A stretch of DNA of 64,000 nt from an uncultured Pseudohongiella sp. (GTDB lineage Bacteria; Pseudomonadota; Gammaproteobacteria; Pseudomonadales; Pseudohongiellaceae), in NCBI GenBank assembly GCA_902531515.1, contig CACAEJ010000002.1, positions 1 to 64,000 of the forward strand, given 5' to 3'. The notes under the pieces are model-generated. The model was not told the origin of the DNA. It was given only the letters and a program-made list of their open reading frames with translations, and did not search any database. Shown here one piece after another: positions 51,850 through 61,020 of this stretch (position 1 is the first letter of the stretch; the number at the start of each line of letters is the position of its first letter). The position numbers and the translations under genes are program-made.

Positions 51850-53328
51850 ATGAATAAATCAAAAAATTACTTGGTTTCTAAATCACTGTTCTTAGCGTAT
51901 CTATTTACGCTAGTTCTCGAGTCTTTCGCTCAAGAGCCTGCGTTAATTAGTGCGATCCGAAATAACGAGCACAGCCTTGTCTCCAGTCTCTTATCGTCAG
52001 GTGCAGATCCGAATGCTAGGCAAGGTGATGGTTCAACAGCGCTGCATTGGGCGGCACATAGGAACAGTGAAGAGGTAGTCCAGTCGCTTTTGGACGCTGG
52101 AGCGAACGTCGATGCGTCCAATGAACTTGGAGCAACACCGCTTTGGTTGGCGGCATCGAATGGAAGCGAGGTCCTAGTAGAAAAGCTACTCTCGGCTGGA
52201 GCTAATCCTAATGTAAGACTGAAGATGGGAGAAACTCCTATAATGAGCGCTTCGCGTGCGGGTAATGTGAGGACAGTGGCTCTTTTATTGAACGCTGGTG
52301 GGGATGTTAATGCGTCAGAAGATGAGAGAGGTCAGACAGCGCTTATGTGGGCTGTTGCCCAAAGTCACACTCCTGTCGTCGCTTTACTATTGGAAAATGG
52401 AGCAAACCTTAATACGCATTCAAAAGTCTGGTATCAGTTGGAAAATACCGCAGGTAACACTAACCCTAGTGGAAACTTTAAGATGGCGCACGGAGGTTCC
52501 TCAGCGATAATGTTCGCGGCTCGAGTTGGTGATATCGATACTACTAGGGTTCTACTTGAAGCAGGGGCTGATGTGAATGACACAGCTGCGTCAGGGTTGA
52601 GTGTCCTCACTCAGGCCGCGCACAGTGGACACGAAGAGTTGGCAATTTACTTGTTGGAGCAAGGAGCTGACCCCAATGCTATGGCGGCTGGTTATACCCC
52701 CTTACATGCGGCGGTACTCAGAAGCGAAGTTGCTCTAGTTAGGAGTCTACTTAATCATGGAGCAATCATTGAAACTTCTGTGGAGCATGGGACGCCTGGA
52801 AGAAGGTTCAGTGCTGATTATTCTATTCGATCACAACTAATTGGTAGAGATGCTTTTTGGATGGCTGCGAAATACGGTGAGGTTGAAATACTTCAGATTC
52901 TTCTTGATGCGGGCGCCGACCCTTTAGTCGTTGATGAAAATGGAGTGACAGCATTGCAAGTGGCCATGGGTAATTCAGGTTCGTCTCTAGACTGGCGTCG
53001 AGATCGCATAGGTAACGAGGAACTTGATTCTGAGGATGAGGAGCGCAGGACTTTAGAACTTGCGAAAATCCTCATCGGTGAGGGTGTTGACGTCAATGCC
53101 GCGGATAATCGTGGTAGAAATGCTATACACCATGCGGTTTTAAAAGACTTTCCATCCGTTGTAGAATTTCTCGTTTCTGAAGGCGCTCATATTGATGTAC
53201 GCAATGATAGAGACTTGACGCCCTTGCAATTAGCAGAGACTGTTCAGGGTATTCCGGGCACTAATGGATTAAGGGGTACGCGACCCCAAGTCGCGGAGTT
53301 ATTGCGCAGACTTGGAGCAGATGAGTAA
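51850..53328 (+). CDS. Exported ankyrin-repeat protein
   Basis: The track starts at 51826; ATG 51850, with TAGGA about 10 nt upstream, begins a signal peptide (MNKSKNYLVSKSLFLAYLF...FAQ) and is preferred (492 residues). About ten ankyrin repeats follow, for example GSTALHWAAHRNSEEVVQSLLDAGANVD and GYTPLHAAVLRSEVALVRSLLNHGA. Two longer non-repeat insertions interrupt the array. It is probably a periplasmic scaffold that binds other proteins. It is convergent with the GntP gene, 11 nt apart. Confidence 0.9.
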   Translation: MNKSKNYLVSKSLFLAYLFTLVLESFAQEPALISAIRNNEHSLVSSLLSSGADPNARQGDGSTALHWAAHRNSEEVVQSLLDAGANVDASNELGATPLWLAASNGSEVLVEKLLSAGANPNVRLKMGETPIMSASRAGNVRTVALLLNAGGDVNASEDERGQTALMWAVAQSHTPVVALLLENGANLNTHSKVWYQLENTAGNTNPSGNFKMAHGGSSAIMFAARVGDIDTTRVLLEAGADVNDTAASGLSVLTQAAHSGHEELAIYLLEQGADPNAMAAGYTPLHAAVLRSEVALVRSLLNHGAIIETSVEHGTPGRRFSADYSIRSQLIGRDAFWMAAKYGEVEILQILLDAGADPLVVDENGVTALQVAMGNSGSSLDWRRDRIGNEELDSEDEERRTLELAKILIGEGVDVNAADNRGRNAIHHAVLKDFPSVVEFLVSEGAHIDVRNDRDLTPLQLAETVQGIPGTNGLRGTRPQVAELLRRLGADE

Positions 53329-53339
53329 AACGGCATCAG

Positions 53340-54713
53340 TCAGATCAAACCCACCGACCACATAGCACAAACGGTGATAAACGATACAATTCCGCCGACG
53401 AGAGTTGCGCCGCCATAACTAAATACTGCATCTGGGACACTGAGTTTGGATAGTGAAGTACAGACCCAAAAATAGCTGCTGTTTACGTATTTGATTATAA
53501 CTGAGCCGCTGGCACCGGCTAGCATGGCGGCCTCAGGAGATAAACTAAGGCTGCCCAGCATGGGTGCAACCAAGGAAGCTGCCGTTATTACACCCACGGT
53601 GGTTGAACCCGTTATCATATTTCCAATTATGCCGATCACGAACGGTAACAAGATAGTAGGCAATCCGTAATCGGTGAAAATCATGGCGATAAAGTCCACA
53701 GCCGGAGTTCCCCTCAATATTGCACTTAGTGATCCCCCTAAACCCGTGACAACCAAAATCATGGCGGAAGTTCTAAGTGCGGCCTCAACCCATGCGTCTT
53801 TTGATTTTTCACGATCTTCTGGGTTTTTAATATTTCGATAAGCCAGCCAAACGCCGATAGAAAGTGCTACCACTGGCCAACCCAGGTATGAAAAAACCGC
53901 TCTGAGCATGTGGCCCTCCGGCGCCATGAGAGAGATTACGCTTTGTGCACCGATTAACAGAATTGGTATAACAATCGGCGCATAGGAACTCAGATTACTA
54001 GGTAATTCTTTGGGGCCCTCACCGTCCAAGTCATCAATTGAAACGCCTTCAAACTCCTCACTTGCCATGGTCTTTATTTTGGGGCCTGCAAAATAAACAC
54101 CCCAAGCCCAGCACGCCAGGGAACCAAATAGACAGGCAATTCCGCCGAAGATTATTGTTCGACCGATGTCCGCGCCAACAATTGCTGCAGCTGCCAGGGG
54201 GCCGGGAGTCGGCGGTACAATTGCGTGCGTGAGCTGGAGTGCTCCAACCAATCCAGTAGACATCACCGCGATTCCTACGTTCATGGTTTTTGCCGCCGAG
54301 TGCACCAGCGGATTGAGAATTACATAAGCGACGTCCGAAAAGATTGCCACTCCAATTATGAATCCAGTGAGGGTTAGGGCAAGTGGCATACGATGGGTGC
54401 CGACGAGATTTACCATTGATTTTGTAATTACCTGAATTGCACCAGTGTGTTTCAAAGCTTCAGCTATAATTGAGCCGAGAACGATGACGACACCAATCGA
54501 ACCCAAAGTATTACCAAATCCGCTTTCGAAGGCATCAATAAAATTGTTTTGTTGAATGCCCGGTAATATGCCAAAAAAGATTATTGGAATGAGGAGTGCA
54601 AAAAATACATGCCATTTCCACTTTGCAATCAGAAACAAAAGTAAAAATATAACAATACCGAATCCGATGAGAGATATTGCTGCACTTGTGTTAACTGCTG
54701 TATTTGGATCCAT
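53340..54713 (-). CDS. GntP-family permease (gluconate/organic acid)
   Basis: 457 residues, about twelve transmembrane segments. FSDVAYVILNPLVHSAAKTMNVG and LTHAIVPPTPGPLAAAAIVGADIG are the GntP signatures. The family imports gluconate or related hydroxyacids with protons. It lies 21 nt after the class V aminotransferase gene on the same strand, so the pair probably links uptake of a hydroxy acid with glyoxylate or serine metabolism. Exact substrate unknown. Confidence 0.92.
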   Translation of the reverse strand: MDPNTAVNTSAAISLIGFGIVIFLLLFLIAKWKWHVFFALLIPIIFFGILPGIQQNNFIDAFESGFGNTLGSIGVVIVLGSIIAEALKHTGAIQVITKSMVNLVGTHRMPLALTLTGFIIGVAIFSDVAYVILNPLVHSAAKTMNVGIAVMSTGLVGALQLTHAIVPPTPGPLAAAAIVGADIGRTIIFGGIACLFGSLACWAWGVYFAGPKIKTMASEEFEGVSIDDLDGEGPKELPSNLSSYAPIVIPILLIGAQSVISLMAPEGHMLRAVFSYLGWPVVALSIGVWLAYRNIKNPEDREKSKDAWVEAALRTSAMILVVTGLGGSLSAILRGTPAVDFIAMIFTDYGLPTILLPFVIGIIGNMITGSTTVGVITAASLVAPMLGSLSLSPEAAMLAGASGSVIIKYVNSSYFWVCTSLSKLSVPDAVFSYGGATLVGGIVSFITVCAMWSVGLI

Positions 54714-54734
54714 TCTGCATCTCTTTTTCTTATT

Positions 54735-55907
54735 TTAGACAGATAAAAATTCTAAGGCTGCGTTAATTCCACCTTTCTCATGAGGAACTTCAGCAATCCG
54801 TAATCCCATTTCCACTCCGCTCAGTGTTCCGGCGAGAGATAATTCATTGAAGTCGCCGAGATGACCGATGCGAAAAATTTTCCCCTTCCCTTTGCCTAAG
54901 CCTGTGCCCAGCGACATGTTGAATTTTTCTAAAATAATTTTACGCAAGTGATCAGCATCAAAACCTTCGGGCATTAAAACTGCTGTGCAAGAATTACTAT
55001 ATTCTTTAGGATTGAGACATAAATTTTCAAGACCCCACGCGTCAACTGCTATCCTTGTGGCTTTTGCGAGTCTTGCGTGACGAGAAAAAACATTTTTTAA
55101 ACCCTCACTGTGGAGAAGTCTAAGTGCTTCTTTAAGCCCATATAGTAGATTAGTAGCAGGTGTGTAGGGGAAGAACCCATTTTCATTATTTTTGATCATC
55201 TCCTGCCACGACCAGTAATAGACTCGCGAAGAAGAAGATTTTGACGCGTCCAATGCTTTTTGACTAACCGCATTAAATCCAAGTCCAGGCGGTAACATTA
55301 AGCCTTTTTGTGAACCACCAACGGTTACGTCTACCTTCCATTCATCATGCTCATACTCACAACATGCCAGCGATGAAATAGTGTCAACCATGAGCAAAGC
55401 GGGGTGTTGAGTTTCATCAATTGCTTGTCGAATTTCTCGCACGCGGCTGGTTGTACCGGTTGATGTTTCATTGTGCACAACGCAAACAGCTTTTATAGAA
55501 TTCTTCGTATCATCGCTTAATTTTTCTTTGACTACTAAGGGGTCAACCCCCGATCGCCAGTCGCCAGTAACCCATTCGACTTCTAATCCGAGTTTTTCCG
55601 CCATCTGTTTCCACAGTGTTGCAAACCATCCTGTTTCAAAGGCTAATATTTTGTCTCCGGGTGAAAGCGCGTTAACTAAAGCTGCCTCCCAAGCTCCTGT
55701 GCCCGAGGATGGGAATATTACTATTGGGTCCTGCGTATTGAAAATGGGTTTGAGTTGCATAAGAATTTCATGAGTCAATTCAGGGAAATCTGGTCCCCTG
55801 TGGTCGATGACCGCATCTGCCATCGCTCTGAGTACGCTATCGGGTACATTTGATGGACCTGGAATTTGCAGGAAGTGTCTTCCGGCAGAATGGTTTACTT
55901 TGCTCAT
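54735..55907 (-). CDS. Class V aminotransferase (alanine/serine-glyoxylate type)
   Basis: The track uses GTG 55913, but AGAAGG fits ATG 55907 better (390 residues). GRHFLQIPGPSNVPDSVLRAM is the family opening; FPSSGTGAWEAALVNAL binds PLP phosphate, MVDTISSLACCEYEHDEW contains the ring-facing Asp, and VGGSQKGLMLPPGLGF has the Schiff-base Lys. Homologs transfer amino groups from serine or alanine to glyoxylate; related pyridoxal enzymes act on other acceptors. Cytoplasmic. Upstream of the GntP permease in the same unit. Confidence 0.9.
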   Translation of the reverse strand: MSKVNHSAGRHFLQIPGPSNVPDSVLRAMADAVIDHRGPDFPELTHEILMQLKPIFNTQDPIVIFPSSGTGAWEAALVNALSPGDKILAFETGWFATLWKQMAEKLGLEVEWVTGDWRSGVDPLVVKEKLSDDTKNSIKAVCVVHNETSTGTTSRVREIRQAIDETQHPALLMVDTISSLACCEYEHDEWKVDVTVGGSQKGLMLPPGLGFNAVSQKALDASKSSSSRVYYWSWQEMIKNNENGFFPYTPATNLLYGLKEALRLLHSEGLKNVFSRHARLAKATRIAVDAWGLENLCLNPKEYSNSCTAVLMPEGFDADHLRKIILEKFNMSLGTGLGKGKGKIFRIGHLGDFNELSLAGTLSGVEMGLRIAEVPHEKGGINAALEFLSV

Positions 55908-56010
55908 CTTCACCTTCTTGATTTTGTGAAAGCCAACCAGCAGTTATTAAGGGTTTCTGGTCGGGCGATTGGGGATAGATTATAAGCGGTCTTGTCGATC
56001 GGTTCGATAC

Positions 56011-57657
56011 TTATTCAGAGACCTTGATACCATTAACCCAAGTTTCTGTTGCTTGGGTTTTCCAAATTTCGCCTTCAGGAATCGTAAAAATATCTCTATC
56101 GAGGAAGATAAAGTCAGCTTTTTTCCCGGCTTCTAAAGAACCAATGAGGTCTTCTTGATGACCAGCATATGCGGCGTCTATCGTAAAACTAGCAAAAGCT
56201 TCTGTTACGGTCATTCGTTCCTCGGGAAACCAGCCACCAGTCGGTTCTCCGTCGCGATCTTGTCGAGTCACTGCTGCATGAAGACCCCAGAAAGGATTTG
56301 GAGATTCAACGGGAAAATCTGAGCCGTTTGCGATACGTGCTCCGGCATCAATCAATTTTCGCCAAGCGTAAGCTCCTTGAATACGTATCTCGCCGAGTCT
56401 GTTCTGTGCCATATTTTTATCGCTAGTAGCGTGGATTGCTTGCATCGAAGGTAAAATACCCAATTCACTGAATCTTTTGATGTCTTCATAACGAAGTATC
56501 TGGGCATGTTCGATGCGATGTCGTCGCAGCCTTGAACCAGTCTCATTAATAAGTCGTTCGTAATTGTCGAGGACTTTCAAATTCGCATTATCGCCGATGG
56601 CATGCGTATTTACCTGGAAATTCGAGTTCATGGCTACCCGCATTAAGAATTCGAGTCTTTCGTCGTTATAACGAAGAAGTCCTCTATTTCCTGGCTCGTC
56701 GGTATAGTCTTCAATCAGTGCGGCTCCTCTGCTACCGAGCGCGCCGTCACTGACTATCTTGACGCTATTAATTACCAATGTGTCGTCCAAACTTCTGTAA
56801 AGACCTTCATCCAGTCTATCTTGGTAAAGAGGGTCTGATGCTGAAAGCATCGCATTTATTCGAATCTGTAAATAAGATTCGGTTACTAGCTCTTTGTAGG
56901 CTCTCACTGTCTGACTATTAACTCCGGCATCATGAACACTTGTTAAGCCATATTCAGCAAGGGCCTTCATTGCTGCAGTGAGAGCTATTTTCTCATCTTC
57001 TAAGGTTGGTCGAGGAACTTGTAAACTGACGAAGTTCATTGCCGTATCTACGAGGACCCCTGTGGGAGCACCATCTTCATCGCGTATGATTTGTCCTCCT
57101 ACAGGATCGTTAGTACTTTGATCTATTCCGGCTAGTTGGAGGGCTGCTGAATTGGCCCAACCTGCATGACCATCTATTCGGGTCAGCCAGACAGGTCTGT
57201 TACTTATCAATCTATCAAGGGAGCTGGCAGCGGGAAAGTCTGTATTTTCCCAAAGGACTTGGTTCCATCCTCTACCTAATATCCAGTTGAGATCTGGATT
57301 GGCATCCGCAAATGCCTTAACTCTGAAAGCCGCTTCTTCCTCTGACATTGCCCCAACGAGATTGATGCGAAGGAGACTGAAGCCATAGCTACCGACATGG
57401 CCATGAGCATCGATCAGTCCGGGGATCAGGGTTCTGCCTTCACCATCGATAATGTCGTCTACGTCTGACAAAGAGTCCGGGTTAGATAAATACACGGCAT
57501 CTATGCGGTCGTTTGTGAACTTCAAAGCCTCGAAATTAACTAATTCACCGTCGCTGTTTAGGGTATACCCATTGATATTTCTTATTAATGTTGTATCAGC
57601 TAGGCTAGGGCTCGAAAGTACCAGGAGAACAAAAATGAAAGTGAAGGTTCTCATCAT
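56011..57657 (-). CDS. Exported amidohydrolase family 3 protein
   Basis: The track starts at 57708; the signal peptide MMRTFTFIFVLLVLSSPSLA begins at 57657, preferred (548 residues). LIPGLIDAHGHVGSYGFS holds the metal-binding His-x-His. Later blocks VNTHAIGDNANLKVLDNYE, RIEHAQILRYEDI and ANGSDFPVESPNPF complete the YtcJ-like set. It is related to 15012-16733 but that one is a lipoprotein. Substrate unknown, possibly an amide, imide or cyclic urea. Confidence 0.9.
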   Translation of the reverse strand: MMRTFTFIFVLLVLSSPSLADTTLIRNINGYTLNSDGELVNFEALKFTNDRIDAVYLSNPDSLSDVDDIIDGEGRTLIPGLIDAHGHVGSYGFSLLRINLVGAMSEEEAAFRVKAFADANPDLNWILGRGWNQVLWENTDFPAASSLDRLISNRPVWLTRIDGHAGWANSAALQLAGIDQSTNDPVGGQIIRDEDGAPTGVLVDTAMNFVSLQVPRPTLEDEKIALTAAMKALAEYGLTSVHDAGVNSQTVRAYKELVTESYLQIRINAMLSASDPLYQDRLDEGLYRSLDDTLVINSVKIVSDGALGSRGAALIEDYTDEPGNRGLLRYNDERLEFLMRVAMNSNFQVNTHAIGDNANLKVLDNYERLINETGSRLRRHRIEHAQILRYEDIKRFSELGILPSMQAIHATSDKNMAQNRLGEIRIQGAYAWRKLIDAGARIANGSDFPVESPNPFWGLHAAVTRQDRDGEPTGGWFPEERMTVTEAFASFTIDAAYAGHQEDLIGSLEAGKKADFIFLDRDIFTIPEGEIWKTQATETWVNGIKVSE

Positions 57658-58166
57658 CGGTTTGTCCGTGCTTCTTGGGTAGATAATGAGTTTATCACAG
57701 ATGTCCAAAAACGTTTGTTAAGCTGAAAAACGGGTGATTCGATGAGCAAAAAAAAGCCCGACCGCAGAGGCGGACGGGCTTAGAACAACGTTCGGCTTGG
57801 CCCTATCATGATTGCGAGAACAATCATAACCAGAACCTTTATTTTGCCAACTTTGTTCCCCCTAGGTGTTAGTACTTTTCAAACGTAGGCCTATCTTATG
57901 GGAATGGCCTTATTAAAACTTCCTAATTATTCAAATTTGAAAAATTTAAGTTAGTAACTAATACTTAAAAGAACGTTGAAATTTATAATCCAGATCACGG
58001 AAGATACTGCTCTTCAAATAAATTATCGGGAACTAAATAGACGGACCACTTGGCTAGGCTAACGATTTGGTTTTAAAATCTTGTTCTCTAGTTCATTTTT
58101 ATCAATATTCAGATAGAGTCACGATACAGGCAGAACAGATGTTTTGCTGATCATAGGGTAATATTG
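57658..58166. other. Gene-poor intergenic region with an orphan terminator
   Basis: About 500 nt without a confident gene. It holds a strong minus-strand terminator (57748-57781). Just upstream of it on that strand lies a 15-codon ORF (57780-57827, MIVLAIMIGPSRTLF) with an AAAGG-like site. The plus-strand half towards 58167 is AT-rich and probably holds the promoter of the nuclease-like gene. No other structure was recognised. Confidence 0.4.
57748..57781 (-). terminator. Strong orphan intrinsic terminator
   Basis: AAGCCCGACCGC-agag-GCGGACGGGCTT with one A-A mismatch; the A8 run at 57748-57755 gives the minus-strand U-tract. The nearest minus-strand gene upstream of it is over 1 kb away, beyond a plus-strand gene, so it may end a small RNA or peptide transcript. 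Confidence 0.8.
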
Positions 58167-58928
58167 ATGCGTATTGTTTTGAAAATTTATTTCGCTGTTT
58201 TGATCTTAACGCTTAACAATATTGCTTATGCGCAGGCATATAAGATCGGGCACTGCTACAACGGTTGTCCTGAGGGCGCAGACGACTCAAATCACTTAAT
58301 CGTGCGTCCAATTTACGCGCTTTCGTACAACACTACAACCAAATCAGCAGATTGGGTTGCCTACAAGGTTTCTGGAACCTCGATTGGAATAGCCTCGAGC
58401 TTATCTCGCGATGCAGTTCAGGATAATTATGTGAAAGATACTCTAACCGCTAAGGATTTTTTGGATTCGGAGAGAGTCGACTTGATTCGTTCGCAGTACG
58501 TATCTCTGATTGATTTTGCCGGGACCCCATTCTGGAGTGACGTGAATTATTTAACAAACAATGTCGCCAGGACTTTATCTCTTAGTCAAGGTGCTTGGTA
58601 TGGTCTTGATTGGTCAATCAGAAACTTAGTTAATCGGCAAGATGAAGTCTATGTGGTCACAGGTCCGATATTTGATATCGAGGAAAACTCTTTGGTTTTA
58701 CCAACTGATACGCCGCACCGAGTTCCTGATAGGTTCTTTAAGGTAATTGTAAATAACTTAGGACATAGTGCAGCATTTATATTAGCTCAATCTGCCGCTG
58801 TGCATGTTCATCATTGTGAGATGATTGCGACCATAGATGAGATAGAAGGCCTTACTGGTTTAGATTTATTTCCATCCCTAAACCCAAAATCAGGAGATTC
58901 TGTTTACTTAGGCCTAGGTTGCTTATAA
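58167..58928 (+). CDS. Exported NUC1-like (DNA/RNA non-specific endonuclease) fold protein, catalytic site apparently lost
   Basis: ATG 58167 (the track uses TTG one codon earlier); 253 residues. A signal peptide ends near AYAQ. LIVRPIYALSYNTTTKSADWVAYKV is the characteristic NUC1 opening, and WYGLDWSIRNLVNRQDEVYVVTGPIFD its later half. Where active enzymes have a DRGH motif and a metal-binding Asn, this protein reads RSQYVSLIDFAG and LSLSQGAW, so catalysis is doubtful. It could be a binding protein or pseudoenzyme. Convergent with the YajG-like gene. Confidence 0.75.
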   Translation: MRIVLKIYFAVLILTLNNIAYAQAYKIGHCYNGCPEGADDSNHLIVRPIYALSYNTTTKSADWVAYKVSGTSIGIASSLSRDAVQDNYVKDTLTAKDFLDSERVDLIRSQYVSLIDFAGTPFWSDVNYLTNNVARTLSLSQGAWYGLDWSIRNLVNRQDEVYVVTGPIFDIEENSLVLPTDTPHRVPDRFFKVIVNNLGHSAAFILAQSAAVHVHHCEMIATIDEIEGLTGLDLFPSLNPKSGDSVYLGLGCL

Positions 58929-58938
58929 GCGCTTACCC

Positions 58939-59478
58939 TTACTGAAGCTCGATAATAAAATAGTCATCATTTACTAACTCTCGAACCATTCTATCTAGTG
59001 ATCCGACTACTGCTGCACCGACCCCTTCTTGTGCAGGTACTGTTCCCCTGCCAAAAAGTGTGGTTTCCCAAATGGTCCTCCCTCTACCTTGCAAAGCTAC
59101 GTGAGTCCGGATCGTTAATTGAAGAGACTCTACACCAGCTCTATCGACGGTGCGAAGTTCTGAGCTAACGATCCGACCCTGGATTTGCATATCTTGATCT
59201 GACACCACCAACTCTGCGCCGCCGTGCTCTAGGCCTTGCACTAGGGCAATATGAATCATTTCACTCAGTGGAATTTCGGCTAAATATTCATCAGCTATCT
59301 GCCTCGGTTCACCGTCTCGGTCATCCAACACGTCTTCAATTTTTAAAGAAACGCTGATGTTACTAAAATCAGTGTTATGACTCCCATTATAGGAATAATT
59401 GACTACTAGCTCTTCGGCTGAGATCGGCGAAAAGCAACCAAGGCTAAATACTGTTATTAATAAATATCGGAGTTTCAT
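58939..59478 (-). CDS. YajG-like exported protein
   Basis: 179 residues with a signal peptide (MKLRYLLITVFSLGCFSPISA); the Cys is not in a clean lipobox. The pattern KIEDVLDDRDGEPRQI, MIHIALVQGLEHGGAELV, DQDMQIQGRIVSSELRTV and LTIRTHVALQGRGRTIWE, then VRELVNDDYFI, resembles YajG lipoproteins, whose role is unclear. Assignment rests on pattern rather than identity. It ends 10 nt from the nuclease-like gene. Confidence 0.55.
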   Translation of the reverse strand: MKLRYLLITVFSLGCFSPISAEELVVNYSYNGSHNTDFSNISVSLKIEDVLDDRDGEPRQIADEYLAEIPLSEMIHIALVQGLEHGGAELVVSDQDMQIQGRIVSSELRTVDRAGVESLQLTIRTHVALQGRGRTIWETTLFGRGTVPAQEGVGAAVVGSLDRMVRELVNDDYFIIELQ

Positions 59479-59612
59479 ACTTCAGACTCTCTTTAATTGT
59501 GTCAATTGAATTTAAGGTAGAATAATAAACGGCCAGTGTAGAAACAAGCCCGATCGTAATTGAGCATGTCTCTTTGCAAAAAAGTGCAGACGATTTCTAA
59601 AATTTAGAATTG

Positions 59613-60803
59613 TTAGTGTAGTTCCGAGTCAGGCCACGGGGCACCTGTCCTATGCTCACTGAGTGGTTTAAGTCCCTGGAAAAGAAACTTTTGAGCACGT
59701 TTACCCTCGTAAGTTTCAGTTGTGTATACATTACCCTCGGAATCCGTAACAATGCTGTGTGTTCCAAAAAATAACCCCGGCTGTCTCCCGCCGTCACCGA
59801 ACTCGGCAAGTACCTCTAGTGATTCTCGCTCCAGAATGTGCACTTTAAAATTTGCGCCATCTGCTACGTAAATAAACTCTTGATCTTCATCATGGGAAAA
59901 GGAAATATCCCAAGTAGACCCTGCTAACGTCAAAGGAGCCACTTGACCTTCCTTAACAAATGTTCCATCAGGTCGAAAGACTTGGATGCGATCTGCCCCG
60001 CGGTCACAAACATAAATCAAGCCGTCATTTGAGGGCTCCGCACAATGGACGGGACCCACGAATTGTTGTGGAAGCGGGGCATTGGGATCGTAGACTACTC
60101 TTTCGTCGATAGGTTCATTGCCATAAGCACCCCAAAAACGTTTAAAGGCCCCCGTTGCTACATCGACCACTGCTACGCGCTTATTTCCATAACCGTCAGC
60201 AAAGTATGCCTCGTTAGCAGAGTGATCGATTGCGATCTCGGCAACTCGCCCGAAGGACACTGTGCTCAGGCTATCAATAGGCTCCCCCGGGAGACCAATT
60301 TCCCGAACAAACTGACCGTCTCGCGTAAAAACCAGCACATGAGAGTCACCACTTCCATTGCCTCCAATCCAAACATTTCCGTCAGTGCCAACTTCGATGC
60401 CGTGATTGGATTCTGGCCATGTGTATCCCTCTCCTGGCCCACCCCATGCGTTGATTAGATTGCCTGCACTGTCAAACTCCAAGATCGGCGGCGCCGCCGT
60501 GCAGCACTCCGCGCGACCTAGATCTAAGCCTAGTTCTTGACTCATGAACATCGAGTCTTGATCTCGATGAACTACGAAAAGATGATCTCGCTCGTCTATA
60601 GCGATTCCAATAGTTCTGCCCATAATCCACTTGTTGGGTAATGGCTGCGGCCAATAGGGGTCCACTACAAACTTGGGCGCTAAACGATCGTTATTAATGG
60701 CTTCGGCTGTCTTCTGCAAAGCTTGTTGGCTAATACCGAGAATGGTGAAAACTGAAATTAGTAAACAAGAGCACAACAGAGCATTTCTTTTTCTTTTGTT
60801 CAT
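59613..60803 (-). CDS. PAL-like NHL beta-propeller (peptidyl-hydroxyglycine amidating lyase family), copy 2
   Basis: The track begins at TTG 60827; MNKRKRNALLCSC at 60803 is preferred, giving 396 residues like its neighbour. After a signal or anchor region the six-bladed NHL propeller shows blocks that align with animal PAL: FVVHRDQDS (Arg), SNHGIEVGTDGNVWIG (zinc His), YFADGYGNKRVAVVD (Tyr), GPVHCAEPSNDGLIYVCDRGADRIQVF (zinc His and Arg), and FGTHSIVTDSEGNVYTTETYEGKRAQKF (zinc His). Predicted zinc lyase acting on N-hydroxyglycine-type amides or a related bond; other NHL roles remain possible. Confidence 0.78.
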   Translation of the reverse strand: MNKRKRNALLCSCLLISVFTILGISQQALQKTAEAINNDRLAPKFVVDPYWPQPLPNKWIMGRTIGIAIDERDHLFVVHRDQDSMFMSQELGLDLGRAECCTAAPPILEFDSAGNLINAWGGPGEGYTWPESNHGIEVGTDGNVWIGGNGSGDSHVLVFTRDGQFVREIGLPGEPIDSLSTVSFGRVAEIAIDHSANEAYFADGYGNKRVAVVDVATGAFKRFWGAYGNEPIDERVVYDPNAPLPQQFVGPVHCAEPSNDGLIYVCDRGADRIQVFRPDGTFVKEGQVAPLTLAGSTWDISFSHDEDQEFIYVADGANFKVHILERESLEVLAEFGDGGRQPGLFFGTHSIVTDSEGNVYTTETYEGKRAQKFLFQGLKPLSEHRTGAPWPDSELH

Positions 60804-60961
60804 CGTTACTTTCCCATGGCAGAACAAGGCTACTTAGTGCGATAAACAGTAACACCATTTCTTGAATAGAGAAACTTTAATTGAATTAGTGATGCTTTTC
60901 GCACGTAAAATTCCCGCGGTCCAAATCTTGGTTTGGTTTTGCGTCGGAAGATCCAGATAAA

Positions 60962-60995
60962 TAAAAAGCCCAACTACCAAAGAAGCAGTTGGGCT
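60962..60995 (-). terminator. Intrinsic terminator after the first PAL-like gene
   Basis: AGCCCAACT (60967-60975) pairs with AGTTGGGCT (60987-60995); the A-run at 60963-60967 gives the minus-strand U-tract, 26 nt after the stop of 61021-62214. Confidence 0.8.
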
Positions 60996-61020
60996 CTTGT
61001 TTCAGCTCTATGAGGAGTTT

